Shown: in pieces, positions 1 to 8,747 of the stretch
Layout of the letters: every line of letters starts with the position of its first letter
Numbering within the stretch: position 1 is the stretch's first letter
Assembly: GCF_017351175.1 (NCBI RefSeq)
Contig: NZ_JAFMPN010000012.1
Coordinates: forward strand, 101,430-165,429
DNA length: 64,000 bases
Source of the DNA: Desulfovibrio sp. Huiquan2017
Lineage (GTDB): Bacteria > Desulfobacterota > Desulfovibrionia > Desulfovibrionales > Desulfovibrionaceae
Direction: 5' to 3'
Translations under genes and position numbers: made by a program
The notes under the pieces: generated by a model
What the model was told of the DNA's origin: nothing
The model's input: only the letters and a program-made list of their open reading frames with translations
Databases searched by the model: none

Positions 1-2
1 AG

Positions 3-266
3 GTCGAGGACATCATGGAGGCGCGCATGCTCGTCCTGGTCCAGTTCACCCGGGCCTTTCCCGAATTGTTCGGTGGCGCGCCCATCGAGGAACTGTATGT
101 CCGCTTGCAAAAGGCGCATGAGTCCCATGTGCTTGAAAGCGTGGTCCTCGCCCACGAGGCCCATCTCCCCGGCACCCCCATCCTGATCGCGGGCGACAAA
201 GTGGTCCTGGGCTTCGCCCCCGCCGTCTGGCTCAAGGTCCTGAAAGAGGCCGCGATGTGCAAGTAG
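3..266 (+). CDS. C-terminal fragment of an unidentified protein, cut by the window edge
   Basis: The reading frame is open to the left edge, so this is the last ~88 codons of a longer gene; the ATG at 15 has no convincing ribosome binding site. The C-terminal stretch GTPILIAGDKVVLGF, a Thr-Pro before a strand and then a Gly, resembles the cis-proline end of thioredoxin-fold proteins such as glutaredoxin or DsbA. No CxxC is in view and the family call is only a guess. The next gene starts about 250 bases downstream on the same strand. Confidence 0.5.
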   Translation, partial: VEDIMEARMLVLVQFTRAFPELFGGAPIEELYVRLQKAHESHVLESVVLAHEAHLPGTPILIAGDKVVLGFAPAVWLKVLKEAAMCK

Positions 267-516
267 CCGGTTTCGGCCCATGCCCGGATGGCGGGCGCTT
301 CCGGGGCGTCTTTCCTTCCTTTCCGCACAAGCTTGCAGGTTTTCCGACATTTCCATAGAAGGGTACACCGTGCGTGTATCGTGAGGAAATGCGGAATGCT
401 TCGAATCATGCCGCAACCTTCGACTATCCTCGCATCGTCGCCCGCCGCCGTTTTCAGACGGACCGTCGGATTCCGGGCCGTTGCCGCACCCCTCCATAAG
501 ACAAGGAGATAGCCCC

Positions 517-2142
517 ATGGTCATTCGATATCTTTTGCCGACCGTTTCGCGTCGCACTCGGGCCGCAGCCGCGCTGCTGCTCGTCGTGGCGGGCATGACG
601 TTGCTGCCCGCCCTGGCCGATGGCGCGTTCGCCGGGACGTCGTCCCCCGAGCCTTTCGACTACGCCGCGCTCAAGGGCAAGGCCCGCGCCCTGGCCGCGC
701 AGCCTTATGCCGACCATGCGGGGGAGGTCCCTGAATCGGTCGCGAAGATGACCTGGGACCAGTACCAGGCCATCCACTTCAACCGGGACCACGCCTTGTG
801 GCGCGGCGGTGACTCCAAGTTCCAGGCCATGCTTTTTCACCTCGGGCTGTATTTTACCAAGCCCGTGGCCATGTATGAACTCGCGGACGGCAAGGCCAGG
901 CGAATCGATTACGACGCCGGGCTGTTCGATTACGGCAAATCCGGCATCGACCCCGGGAAGCTCCCGGCGGACATGGGGTTTGCGGGCTTTCGGCTTCAGT
1001 TCAGCCCGGATTGGGGGCGCGATGTGGCCGCGTTTCTCGGCGCGAGCTACTTCCGCGCCGTGGGCAAGGAGATGCAATACGGCCTGTCCGCGCGCGGCCT
1101 GGCCGTGGATACGGCGCTGTCTCGGCCCGAGGAATTTCCGGCCTTCACCGCCTTCTGGTTGGAGCGCCCGAAGCCGGGCGGCGGCACGGCCACGGTCTAC
1201 GCATTGCTCGATTCGCCGAGCATCACCGGGGCCTACCGCTTCGACATCACCCCCGGCGACACGTTGGCCATGCGCGTGGATGCGGCGCTCTACCCGCGCA
1301 AGGTCGTCGAGCGCCTGGGCGTCGCCCCGTTGACCAGCATGTTCATGGTCGGCGAGAACGACCGGCGCACGGGCTACGACTGGCGGCCTGAAATTCATGA
1401 TTCGGACGGGCTGGCCCTGCACACCGGCGCGGGCGAATGGGTCTGGCGGCCCCTGAACAATCCCCGCCACCTGCGCTTCAACGCCTACATGGACGACAAC
1501 CCCAAGGGATTCGGCCTGCTCCAGCGCGACCAGAATTTCGACCACTACCAGGACGACGGTGTGTACTATGACAAGCGTCCCGGCCTGTGGGTTGTGCCGC
1601 GGGGGGACTGGGGCCGGGGGGCCGTGCAGTTGGTGGAGATTCCCGCTCTGGACGAGACTTTCGACAACATCGTGGCCTTTTGGTGCCCGGAAGAGCCCGT
1701 GAAACCCGGCCAGGAATTGCTTTTCAGCTACGATCTGCTCTGGGGCACGGCCTCGCCCGGGCCCGAACACCTGGCCCGGGTGGTGGATTCCTTCACCGGG
1801 CTCGGCGGCGCGGTGGGCAAGCGGCGCACGCGCTATAGCAAGCGGTTCGTGGTGGATTTTTCCGGCGGCCCGCTGGCGGCGTTGGATCGGGACGCCCCGG
1901 TGCGCGCGGCCATCGAGACCTCGGCCGGGACCATCGAGCTGACCTCGGTCCTGCCACTTGCATCCGTCAAGGGGTATCGGGTCCGCTTCGACCTGGTTCC
2001 GCCCGACGAGAGCGAGAATCCGATCAACTTGCGGCTGATCCTCAAGTCCGGCGACCGGGCCCTGTCCGAGACCTGGACCTACCAATGGAGCCCGCCTCCG
2101 GCCGATCAACGGAAGCTGCACAACGCCGGGCACCTGCAATAG
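517..2142 (+). CDS. opgG: Periplasmic glucan biosynthesis protein, MdoG/OpgG family
   Basis: A 541-residue protein of the MdoG family, which acts in the periplasm on the backbone of osmoregulated periplasmic glucans. Residues about 1-40 form an export signal with an Arg pair (SRRTR) before a long Ala/Leu core, so Sec or Tat export are both possible. The mature part carries family-like segments such as FDYGKSGID and a Trp/Tyr-rich C-terminal half. AAGGAGAT lies 6 bases before the ATG at 517; the in-frame TTG at 481 has no such signal. The membrane glucosyltransferase partner OpgH is not adjacent. A bidirectional hairpin follows the stop. Confidence 0.9.
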   Translation: MVIRYLLPTVSRRTRAAAALLLVVAGMTLLPALADGAFAGTSSPEPFDYAALKGKARALAAQPYADHAGEVPESVAKMTWDQYQAIHFNRDHALWRGGDSKFQAMLFHLGLYFTKPVAMYELADGKARRIDYDAGLFDYGKSGIDPGKLPADMGFAGFRLQFSPDWGRDVAAFLGASYFRAVGKEMQYGLSARGLAVDTALSRPEEFPAFTAFWLERPKPGGGTATVYALLDSPSITGAYRFDITPGDTLAMRVDAALYPRKVVERLGVAPLTSMFMVGENDRRTGYDWRPEIHDSDGLALHTGAGEWVWRPLNNPRHLRFNAYMDDNPKGFGLLQRDQNFDHYQDDGVYYDKRPGLWVVPRGDWGRGAVQLVEIPALDETFDNIVAFWCPEEPVKPGQELLFSYDLLWGTASPGPEHLARVVDSFTGLGGAVGKRRTRYSKRFVVDFSGGPLAALDRDAPVRAAIETSAGTIELTSVLPLASVKGYRVRFDLVPPDESENPINLRLILKSGDRALSETWTYQWSPPPADQRKLHNAGHLQ

Positions 2143-2181
2143 GACGGCCCGATAAGACCGGGCTGCCGTCGGACCGGATAT

Positions 2182-2210
2182 GAAAAGGGCCTCTATGCGA
2201 GGCCCTTTTC
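2182..2210. terminator. Bidirectional intrinsic terminator after opgG
   Basis: Stem GAAAAGGGCCTC / GAGGCCCTTTTC with a loop of about four bases, T-rich on both strands. It lies between the converging opgG and the small minus-strand gene and can serve both. Confidence 0.85.
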
Positions 2211-2222
2211 GTATTCGTCGAT

Positions 2223-2576
2223 TTAAACGATGATATCCAGGGGAGCTCTGGAGGGCTCACCGACGTTGACCGGTAAGGTCTGCGTCGGGGCGGCGGCCTG
2301 TTTCCCGCTGTTCGTGGGGTCGGTCATCAGGGCGTTGATCTGGCTGGAGGAGGACTTCTCGGCTTCCAGTCCCTTCATCAATCCCGAGGTGTATTTGGAG
2401 TCCTCTTTGGCCCCGTGCACAAAGTGGCCGGTCATCATGTTGGAATTGCTGAGGGTGACTCCCTGCGCCTTTCCAGTTTCAACGGTGTCGGTCTTTTCGG
2501 GAGTCCGTTTGGCTGCACCCGCCTGGGTGAAGCCTGTCGATGTCGTTTGCGTCAAGTTGATGCCGGATATAATCAT
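2223..2576 (-). CDS. Small hypothetical protein, Ser/Thr/Gln-rich
   Basis: A 117-residue polar protein with no recognised domain, signal peptide or membrane segment. It starts MIISGINLTQT and is rich in Ser, Thr, Ala and Asn. I chose the ATG at 2576 because AGGTGG lies 5 bases upstream; an in-frame GTG at 2585 lies inside that site. It stands alone between two strong terminators, so it probably has its own promoter. The composition recalls small flagellar or secreted substrates, but nothing specific supports this. Confidence 0.6.
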   Translation of the reverse strand: MIISGINLTQTTSTGFTQAGAAKRTPEKTDTVETGKAQGVTLSNSNMMTGHFVHGAKEDSKYTSGLMKGLEAEKSSSSQINALMTDPTNSGKQAAAPTQTLPVNVGEPSRAPLDIIV

Positions 2577-2650
2577 GGTTTCCACCTGTGGTAAAAGTTT
2601 CTATGAAAGTCGTATCGACATGTATTCATATTTCATTAGGGGAAAAGATG

Positions 2651-2680
2651 AAAAAAAGGCCTCGATCAGAGGCCTTTTTT
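2651..2680. terminator. Intrinsic terminator overlapping the end of the LOG-family gene
   Basis: Stem AAAAAAGGCCTC / GAGGCCTTTTTT with a five-base loop. On the minus strand the last codons of the LOG-family gene form the 5' arm and its TGA stop lies in the loop, so coding sequence and terminator share the same bases. Confidence 0.85.
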
Positions 2681-3262
2681 CATTTCAATCCATTTGTCCA
2701 CCACGGGTGGATCGTACTCCACGAAGCGGTTGATGAGTTCGCCGGGGGTCGGGCTGGTCAGGACCATGCTCCGGTGGACGGGCATGAGGAAGCCCTCGGC
2801 GACCATGCGGTCCAGGTGTTCGGCCAGGAAGCCGTAGTAGCCGTTCACGTCCAGCAGACCGCACGGCTTGGCGTGGTAGCCGATCTGATTCCAGGTCAGG
2901 ACCTCGAAGAACTCGTCCAGGGTGCCCAGGCCGCCGGGCAGGGCGATGAAGGCGTCCGACAGGTCGGCCATGAGCTGCTTGCGTTCGTGCATGGTGCGGA
3001 CCACGCGGGATTCGGTCAGCCCCGGGTGGGCGATTTCCTTTTCCACCAGCCGCTCGGGGATGACGCCCACGACCTCGCCGCCCTCGGCCAGACAGGTGTC
3101 GGCCAACCGTCCCATGAGCCCGGTGGAAGAACCGCCGTAGACCAGGCCGATGGAGCGCTCGGCTAGTTCGCGGCCCAGCGCCTCGGCGGCGGCCACGTAG
3201 GCCGGGTTGTTGCCGGGATTGGATCCCAGGTAGACGCAGATGCGTTTCAGCTCACGGTTCAT
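2666..3262 (-). CDS. LOG family protein (TIGR00730), nucleotide 5'-monophosphate phosphoribohydrolase-like
   Basis: A 198-residue Rossmann-like protein of the LOG family, whose studied members release the base from nucleoside 5'-monophosphates such as cytokinin ribotides or AMP. Family motifs are intact: GGSSTGLMG at about 44-51, MHERK at 91-95 and PGGLGTLDE at 109-117, which holds the catalytic Glu. Its ATG overlaps the stop of the threonine aldolase gene (ATGA), so it is the translationally coupled last gene of a four-gene minus-strand operon. The bacterial substrate is often unknown. Confidence 0.9.
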   Translation of the reverse strand: MNRELKRICVYLGSNPGNNPAYVAAAEALGRELAERSIGLVYGGSSTGLMGRLADTCLAEGGEVVGVIPERLVEKEIAHPGLTESRVVRTMHERKQLMADLSDAFIALPGGLGTLDEFFEVLTWNQIGYHAKPCGLLDVNGYYGFLAEHLDRMVAEGFLMPVHRSMVLTSPTPGELINRFVEYDPPVVDKWIEMKKGL

Positions 3263-4299
3263 GACGCCGCTTCCACGGCCTTGCGCAGGTCGTCCACGAA
3301 TTCATCGACCATTTCTTCGGTGGTGGCCCAGGAGGTCATCCAGCGCACGGTCTGGTCGTGCTCGTTCCAGACGTAGAAGTAGTATTTTTTAAGCAGGATC
3401 TCCGTGGCCGCGGGCGGGATGTGCGCGAACAAGGAATTGCAGTCCACGGTTCCCTTGATGGTCACGCCGTTAATGGCCCCGGCTTTTTCGGCCAGCCGTT
3501 TGGCCATGGCGTTGGCCTTTTGCGCATTCTTCAGCCACAGGTCGTTGGCCAGGTAGGCCTCCAACTGGGCCGAGACGAAGCGCATCTTGGAAACCAGCTG
3601 CATGGCTTGTTTGCGCAGATAGGAGAAGCCTTGGCCGATGTCCGGGTTGAGAAAAATCACGGCCTCGCCCATGAGGCAGCCGTTTTTGGTTCCGCCGAAG
3701 GAGATGAAATCCACGTCCAAGGCGGTGGTCAGGTCGAAGAAGGTGCAGTCGAGCGCGGCGCAGGCGTTGGCCAGGCGCGCGCCGTCCATGTGCACCAGCA
3801 GGTCGCGGTCGTGGGCGAAGGTCACCAGGTCCTCGATTTCCTTGATGGAGTAGAGGGTCCCCACCTCTGTGGGCTGGGTGATGGAGATGACCTTGGGCTG
3901 GGAGGCGTGGACGAAGCCGATGTGGCCCAGGTAGGGGGCGACCATGCCGGGCGTGAGCTTGCCGTTCGGGGAGGGAATGGGCACCAGCTTGATGCCGCCG
4001 AAGGCTTCGGGCGCGCCGCATTCGTCGGTGTTGATGTGGGCCTGTTCGGTGCAGAGCACCGAATTGTAGGTGTGGGTCACGGAGCGCAGGCCGAGGACGT
4101 TGGCCGCCGTGCCGGTGGTCACGTAGTGGATGCGCGCCTGGGAGCCGAAAAACTCCTTGAAGACGTCGTCGGTGTGGATGGACAGTTCATCGTCGCCATA
4201 GGACTTGCAATGCCCCGCATTGGCCCGGATGACGGCCTCCATGACGGCCGGATGGGCCCCGGAGTTGTTGTCGCTGGCAAAGGATTTCAGATCGGTCAT
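3259..4299 (-). CDS. ltaE: Low-specificity L-threonine aldolase (PLP-dependent)
   Basis: A 346-residue fold-type I PLP enzyme that cleaves L-threonine or allo-threonine to glycine and acetaldehyde in the cytoplasm. The Schiff-base lysine is K205 in SFGGTKNG, the cofactor-binding HMDGARLANA is at 170-179, and the N-terminal SDNNSGAHP matches the family start. Length is normal. It lies 3 bases after the SGNH hydrolase gene and overlaps the next gene by 4 bases, typical of one transcript. Confidence 0.92.
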   Translation of the reverse strand: MTDLKSFASDNNSGAHPAVMEAVIRANAGHCKSYGDDELSIHTDDVFKEFFGSQARIHYVTTGTAANVLGLRSVTHTYNSVLCTEQAHINTDECGAPEAFGGIKLVPIPSPNGKLTPGMVAPYLGHIGFVHASQPKVISITQPTEVGTLYSIKEIEDLVTFAHDRDLLVHMDGARLANACAALDCTFFDLTTALDVDFISFGGTKNGCLMGEAVIFLNPDIGQGFSYLRKQAMQLVSKMRFVSAQLEAYLANDLWLKNAQKANAMAKRLAEKAGAINGVTIKGTVDCNSLFAHIPPAATEILLKKYYFYVWNEHDQTVRWMTSWATTEEMVDEFVDDLRKAVEAAS

Positions 4300-4302
4300 G
4301 GT

Positions 4303-4881
4303 TTACTCCAGTCCGAGAAAGTCCCGGACCGCATGGGTTTGCAGAAGATAGTCGGCCAGGGTTGCGTATCCCTTGGCCGCGGGGTGGACATTGTCGTAGG
4401 CCGTCAGAGCGGCATTGTAGGCGGCGGATTCCCGCAGGAAGCCGAGCACCGGGACATGGGGTACGCCGAGCCGTTCGCACACGGATTCAAACCCCAGGGA
4501 AAGCTGGACGATGTGTTCGGTCCTCTCCGGATCGCCCACGGGCATGGGGCCGATGAACAGGGTCGGGCCCATGGTCAGGGCTTCCGACAGGATGGCCTCG
4601 GCGTTCTCGTAGGAGGTCGCGGCGGGCACGTCGTTGGCGATGTCGGCCACGCCGAAGGAGAGGAAGAGCCGGGTGTCCTGGCCCGGCAGGAATCGGCGTG
4701 TGACTTCTTCCCGCAACCGCTCGCGGATTTTGGTCGTGGTGTTCGCCCGAACTCCGAGGTTGTACCAGGTCAGGTCCTGGCCGCTTTTCATGACGGCGGA
4801 GGCGAGGCGCCCGGGCCAGCCGAGGCCGCTTTCGTCGCCGCAGCCGAGCGTCAGGGAATCACCGATGAAAAAGGTGATCAT
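4303..4881 (-). CDS. SGNH/GDSL-family hydrolase
   Basis: A 192-residue esterase/lipase-type protein. The nucleophile is Ser9 in GDSLTLG at the N-terminus, an NLGVRANTT segment fits block II (oxyanion Gly) and D163/H166 in YDNVHP complete the catalytic triad. There is no signal peptide, so it should be cytoplasmic. It is the second gene of the operon, 9 bases after the preceding stop. The substrate cannot be told from sequence; TesA-like thioesterase or carbohydrate esterase activity are both possible. Confidence 0.88.
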   Translation of the reverse strand: MITFFIGDSLTLGCGDESGLGWPGRLASAVMKSGQDLTWYNLGVRANTTTKIRERLREEVTRRFLPGQDTRLFLSFGVADIANDVPAATSYENAEAILSEALTMGPTLFIGPMPVGDPERTEHIVQLSLGFESVCERLGVPHVPVLGFLRESAAYNAALTAYDNVHPAAKGYATLADYLLQTHAVRDFLGLE

Positions 4882-4890
4882 GGCTCCTTC

Positions 4891-5340
4891 CTATTGTTTG
4901 ATTCGCGCGGTGGCGGATTCGATGTCGATGGCGTACACGCCGGTGACGGCCAGAACCTTGTCGTTGTAGGGCATTTCCCGGCCCGCGTACTTGAGGGTGA
5001 TGCAATCCAGCGCGTGCAGCTTGTCGTCGCCGTCAAGTGCGCGCGGAGTGCCCCGGCCCATGACCGACCGGAACCGGTAGCCCAGTTCGCAGGCGTTCTG
5101 ATCGCTGGTCTTGAGCTCCATCTCCACCGCAGCGGAGAAGGCCAGGGGGGCGCCCGCGTCCAGGCAGGCGGCTTTGCGTCCCCGCTCGCCGGAGTGGATG
5201 TAGAGTATTTCGCCCTCGCGCGCGAAGTTCACGGGCACGCAGTGCGGGCCATTGCTGTCGTTGAGGGCCAGCCAGATCACTTCCGCCCGGTCCAGGATGT
5301 CGGCCGTCACGGCCTTGTCGTCGGTCACGCCTTTGCGCAT
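4891..5340 (-). CDS. Pyridoxamine 5'-phosphate oxidase-like flavin split-barrel protein
   Basis: A 149-residue protein of the PNPOx-like FMN-binding split-barrel superfamily. The segment VIWLALNDSNGPHCVPVNFARE is the usual N-terminal strand pair, followed by the ILYIHSGERGRK flavin-phosphate region; these proteins often bind FMN or heme rather than make PLP. GGAGG lies 5 bases before the ATG at 5340, favouring this start over the upstream in-frame one at 5370. It is the first gene of the four-gene minus-strand operon. Confidence 0.82.
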   Translation of the reverse strand: MRKGVTDDKAVTADILDRAEVIWLALNDSNGPHCVPVNFAREGEILYIHSGERGRKAACLDAGAPLAFSAAVEMELKTSDQNACELGYRFRSVMGRGTPRALDGDDKLHALDCITLKYAGREMPYNDKVLAVTGVYAIDIESATARIKQ

Positions 5341-5466
5341 GGTTTCCTCCGGTCTTTGTAAAAAATGCAATCTGACTAGTAATCACCCCCGGCCCCGAAG
5401 GCAACCTCGGCGGGTTCCATTTCCGTGATCATCCGAGGGGGGGGGCTTTCCCGGTCCGGCCGGGAG

Positions 5467-5494
5467 TTGCCCTTCACGCGGATGCTGGTATACT
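5467..5494 (+). promoter_or_regulatory. Putative sigma-70 promoter of nhaA
   Basis: TTGCCC at 5467-5472, a 16-base spacer and TATACT at 5489-5494, about 30 bases before the nhaA start. The -10 matches consensus at five of six positions. Confidence 0.5.
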
Positions 5495-5523
5495 CGTATC
5501 GTCAACCGCAACAGGAGCACTCC

Positions 5524-6891
5524 ATGATCCGACCCAAGGACAGGCCGCTGCCCATCCACTACGTTCTCCGTTCCTTCGACAGATTTTTCCGCATGGAAGC
5601 TGCGGGCGGTATCGCGCTCATGGTTTGCACCGTGGTTGCCCTGGTCTGGGCAAATTCGCCGTGGGCCGCCGCCTATGACGAGGTGTGGCGGACCCGGCTG
5701 ACCGTGGGCGCAGGCGACTGGGTGTTGTCCAAGCCCGCGCTGCTGTGGATCAACGACGGGCTCATGGCCATCTTCTTCTTCCTGGTGGGGCTGGAGATCA
5801 AGCGTGAACTGCTGGTGGGCGGCCTGTCCACTCCGAGCCGGACGATCATGCCCGTGGCCGCGGCCGTGGGCGGCATGATCGTGCCCGCGCTCATCTTTTT
5901 CGGGCTGAACACGGGGCATGAATCCATCGTGGGCTGGGGCATCCCCATGGCCACGGACATCGCCTTCGCCCTGGGGATCATGTCTCTGCTGGGCAACCGG
6001 GTGCCGGTGGGCCTTAAAATATTCCTGACGGCCGTGGCCATCGTGGACGACATCGGGGCCATCCTGGTCATCGCCGTCTTTTATACCGCCACGCTGAACC
6101 TGACGGCCCTGTGCGTGGGCTTGGCTGCCTTGTCCCTCATGGCCGTGTTCAACCTCCGCTGGCGTATCCGCCGTTCCATCCCGTACCTGATTCTCGGGGT
6201 GGTGGTCTGGTTCGCCTTCCTCCTGTCCGGCATCCACGCGACCATTGCGGGCGTGCTGGCGGCCATGACCATCCCGGCCGGAACGCGCATGAACTGCGCC
6301 GCCTTTGTCGCGGAGCTGCGCGAGGCCGCCGAAGTCTTCGAGATGGCCATTACCCCGGGGAAGACCGTGCTGACCAACCGGGAACAGCAAATGGCCCTGC
6401 ACGCCGTGGAACATGCCTACGATGCGGCCTCCACGCCGTTGCAGAACATCGAGCACGCCCTGCATCCCTGGGTTTCCTTCTTCATCATGCCGGTCTTCGC
6501 CTTGGCCAATGCGGGCGTCGCCCTGGATGCGGACGTCTTCCGGCATCTGTTTTCCCCGGTGGCCCTGGGGGTGTTTTTCGGCTTGGTGGCGGGCAAGCAG
6601 ATCGGCGTCACCGGGGCGTGCTGGCTGGTCAACCGGCTCGGTCTGGCCGAGTTCCCGGACCGGACCACGCTGCTGCACCTGTGGGGCGCGGCCTGCCTGG
6701 CGGGCGTGGGCTTCACCATGTCCATCTTTATCGGCAATCTGGCCTTTGACGAGGGCTCCTCACTGGTGGCGCTGTCCAAGGTCGCCATCCTGTTCGCCTC
6801 CCTGGTTTCGGGGCTGCTCGGCTATCTGGGCCTGCGCTACGTGGCTCCCGCCGGTCCGGCGGAAGGGGAGGAACACATCACGGACGCCTAG
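5524..6891 (+). CDS. nhaA: Na+/H+ antiporter NhaA
   Basis: A 455-residue inner-membrane antiporter exchanging cytoplasmic Na+ for external protons. The paired aspartates of the ion site are D175-D176 in VAIVDDIGAI; ATDIAFALG (143-151) and GLEIKRELL (89-97) are further family signatures. It is longer than the E. coli protein because of a central insert (about 275-320) and a C-terminal extension. AGGAG lies 7 bases before the ATG at 5524; the 5425 in-frame start lies upstream of the promoter and is rejected. It is monocistronic and closed by a strong hairpin. Confidence 0.95.
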   Translation: MIRPKDRPLPIHYVLRSFDRFFRMEAAGGIALMVCTVVALVWANSPWAAAYDEVWRTRLTVGAGDWVLSKPALLWINDGLMAIFFFLVGLEIKRELLVGGLSTPSRTIMPVAAAVGGMIVPALIFFGLNTGHESIVGWGIPMATDIAFALGIMSLLGNRVPVGLKIFLTAVAIVDDIGAILVIAVFYTATLNLTALCVGLAALSLMAVFNLRWRIRRSIPYLILGVVVWFAFLLSGIHATIAGVLAAMTIPAGTRMNCAAFVAELREAAEVFEMAITPGKTVLTNREQQMALHAVEHAYDAASTPLQNIEHALHPWVSFFIMPVFALANAGVALDADVFRHLFSPVALGVFFGLVAGKQIGVTGACWLVNRLGLAEFPDRTTLLHLWGAACLAGVGFTMSIFIGNLAFDEGSSLVALSKVAILFASLVSGLLGYLGLRYVAPAGPAEGEEHITDA

Positions 6892-6911
6892 GCCGCGTTC
6901 GCCGCAACGAC

Positions 6912-6947
6912 GAAGCCCCCGCTGGTCCAGGGACCGGCGGGGGCTTC
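6912..6947. terminator. Intrinsic terminator after nhaA
   Basis: Stem GAAGCCCCCGC / GCGGGGGCTTC closing a 14-base loop. It sits between converging nhaA and the minus-strand 89-residue gene. Confidence 0.8.
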
Positions 6948-6961
6948 GTCATGCTTCCGGG

Positions 6962-7231
6962 TTAGAAATCGGCCAGCCCCAGGGGGTCGAGTTCGGAAAC
7001 CTGCACGCGCACGAAGGTGGCTACGTCGAAGAACAGATCCTGAGTGATGGAGGTCAGCCGCCATCGGCTGCCCGTGCCGAAGGAGTTCCAGAGTTCGGTC
7101 TGGATGCCTTGGCGGACCTTGAAGGACACGGACTCCACATCGGGGTCGGATCCCTCCAGGTAGGTCTGCATGAGCGGCACCAAGCCGCAGGTGACGTGCT
7201 GCACATCGATGATCTCGGGTTCCTTGGTCAT
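6962..7231 (-). CDS. Small conserved-looking hypothetical protein next to mnmE
   Basis: An 89-residue soluble acidic protein without recognised domain. It begins MTKEPEIIDVQHVTCG and has alternating hydrophobic strands (VESVSFKVRQGI, WRLTSITQDLFFDVATFVRVQV). It starts one base after the mnmE stop on the same strand, so it is almost certainly co-transcribed and translationally coupled, which is the best evidence that it is real. Function unknown. Confidence 0.7.
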   Translation of the reverse strand: MTKEPEIIDVQHVTCGLVPLMQTYLEGSDPDVESVSFKVRQGIQTELWNSFGTGSRWRLTSITQDLFFDVATFVRVQVSELDPLGLADF

Positions 7232-7232
7232 G

Positions 7233-8624
7233 TTATTTCCCTATGCAGAAGGTGTCGAAAATGGCGTTGAGAACGTCGTTCGCCGCGATTTCGCCGGTAA
7301 TGCCGGAGAGCGTGTCGCAGGCGGTTTCCAGCCGTACGCTCAGGAGGTCGTAGGGGACCCCGGCCCCGGCGTCGTCGGCGAGACCGGCCAGTTCGGCGTC
7401 AGCCTCGGCCAGCACAGCGGCCTGGCGGGCGTTGGGCGCGAGTTCGTCAGGGTCGGGCTGGCCCGCGCCCCGAAGGATGCGCTCCCGGATGTGCGTGGCC
7501 AGGCGGTCGAGCCCCGCGCCGGTCCTGGCCGACACGGCCAGGGTCTCCAGGCCGAGGTCGGTGAGCGCCGCGCCGTTCGCTTCATGAAATTCGTCGAGGT
7601 CCGCCTTGTTCAGCACGGCCAGGCCCTTGGCCGGACCCAGGCGTCGGGCGGCGTCCATGGTATCGGCGTCCACGGGCGCGGCGCCGTCGGTCAGGAGCAG
7701 AACCAGGTCGGCGCGGTCCATGAGTTCGCGGCCCACTTCGAGCCCGGCGGCCTCCACGGCGTCGTCGGTGGCGCGCATGCCTGCGGTGTCGGCCAGGCGG
7801 ATGGACAGCCCGTCCAGGTTCAGGGTTTCTTCCAGGTAGTCGCGGGTGGTGCCGGGCTGGTCCGTGACAATGGCCCGGTTGCGGCCGAGCAGCGCGTTCA
7901 TGAGGCTGGATTTGCCCGCATTGACCCGTCCGGCCAGGACTACGAGGGCTCCCTCGCGCCAAGCGCGGGTGCGGTCCACCGCGCGGAGCAGACCGGCTAT
8001 TTCGGCGCGCACGGCCTCCACGGTGGAGATCAACGCTTCCGGGGAGAGGCATTCCAGCTCCTCGTCGGGAAAGTCCACGGCTACGGCCAGTTGGGCGCGC
8101 AGCGTTTCGAGCTGGGCCCGCAGGGCCGCGATTTTCTGCCCGAGCAACCCGGACAGTTTGACTTGAGCCAAGTGCAGGGCCGCCTTGGTGGGGGCGTGGA
8201 TCATCTCGGCCACGGCCTCGGCCTGGGACAGGTCCATGCGGCCGTTCATGAAGGCGCGGTAGGTGAATTCGCCGCGTTCGGCCAGCCGTGCGCCCCGATC
8301 CAGGGTTTCCTGCAACACCGCCGCGAGCACGGTGCGTCCGCCATGGCAGTTGATTTCGACCACGTCCTCGCCGGTGTAGGAATTCGGGCCGGGCATGCTG
8401 GCGCAGAGCACGTCGTCCAGGAGAGCGCCGTGCGCATTGACCACCTGGCCGTGGTGCAGCCGGTAGGGCGCGAAATCGGTGAAGCCCGAGTTTGCGGACC
8501 GGAACAGGGTACGGGCGATGGCGCGGGCGCGCGGGCCGCTGATGCGGATGATGCCCACGCCGCCGTCGCCGGGCGGAGTGGCTATGGCCGCAATGGTGTC
8601 CTGGGAGTGCCTGGGGTCGAGCAT
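7233..8624 (-). CDS. mnmE: tRNA uridine-5-carboxymethylaminomethyl modification GTPase MnmE
   Basis: A 463-residue three-domain GTPase that with MnmG modifies wobble U34 of certain tRNAs. It has the N-terminal folate-binding domain (DTIAAIATPPGDGGVGIIRISGP), a G domain with P-loop GRVNAGKSS, switch DQPGTTRD, DTAGMR and NKAD, and the C-terminal CIGK motif whose Cys is needed for modification. The P-loop has Val where Pro is usual. It is the distal gene of the rpmH-rnpA-yidD-yidC-jag-mnmE cluster, but a hairpin between jag and mnmE suggests partly separate expression. Confidence 0.96.
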   Translation of the reverse strand: MLDPRHSQDTIAAIATPPGDGGVGIIRISGPRARAIARTLFRSANSGFTDFAPYRLHHGQVVNAHGALLDDVLCASMPGPNSYTGEDVVEINCHGGRTVLAAVLQETLDRGARLAERGEFTYRAFMNGRMDLSQAEAVAEMIHAPTKAALHLAQVKLSGLLGQKIAALRAQLETLRAQLAVAVDFPDEELECLSPEALISTVEAVRAEIAGLLRAVDRTRAWREGALVVLAGRVNAGKSSLMNALLGRNRAIVTDQPGTTRDYLEETLNLDGLSIRLADTAGMRATDDAVEAAGLEVGRELMDRADLVLLLTDGAAPVDADTMDAARRLGPAKGLAVLNKADLDEFHEANGAALTDLGLETLAVSARTGAGLDRLATHIRERILRGAGQPDPDELAPNARQAAVLAEADAELAGLADDAGAGVPYDLLSVRLETACDTLSGITGEIAANDVLNAIFDTFCIGK

Positions 8625-8666
8625 GGAGATTCCTTACAGGAGCTTGGGTGGAATGGCAAAAAGGAA

Positions 8667-8691
8667 AAGGGCCGCTCATGGAGCGGCCCTT
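8667..8691 (-). terminator. Intrinsic terminator between jag and mnmE
   Basis: Stem AAGGGCCGCTC / GAGCGGCCCTT with a three-base loop; on the minus strand it is followed by a T-rich tract. It would attenuate read-through from jag into mnmE. Confidence 0.7.
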
Positions 8692-8747
8692 GAATATTCC
8701 GTGGCTTTCGGCCTGGCACGGATGCGCCGCAGCCGAGAGGGGCCGTC

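Noticed and set aside
3358..5361. 667-codon plus-strand frame
   Set aside because: Antisense to threonine aldolase, SGNH hydrolase and the split-barrel gene, all of which have clear motifs.
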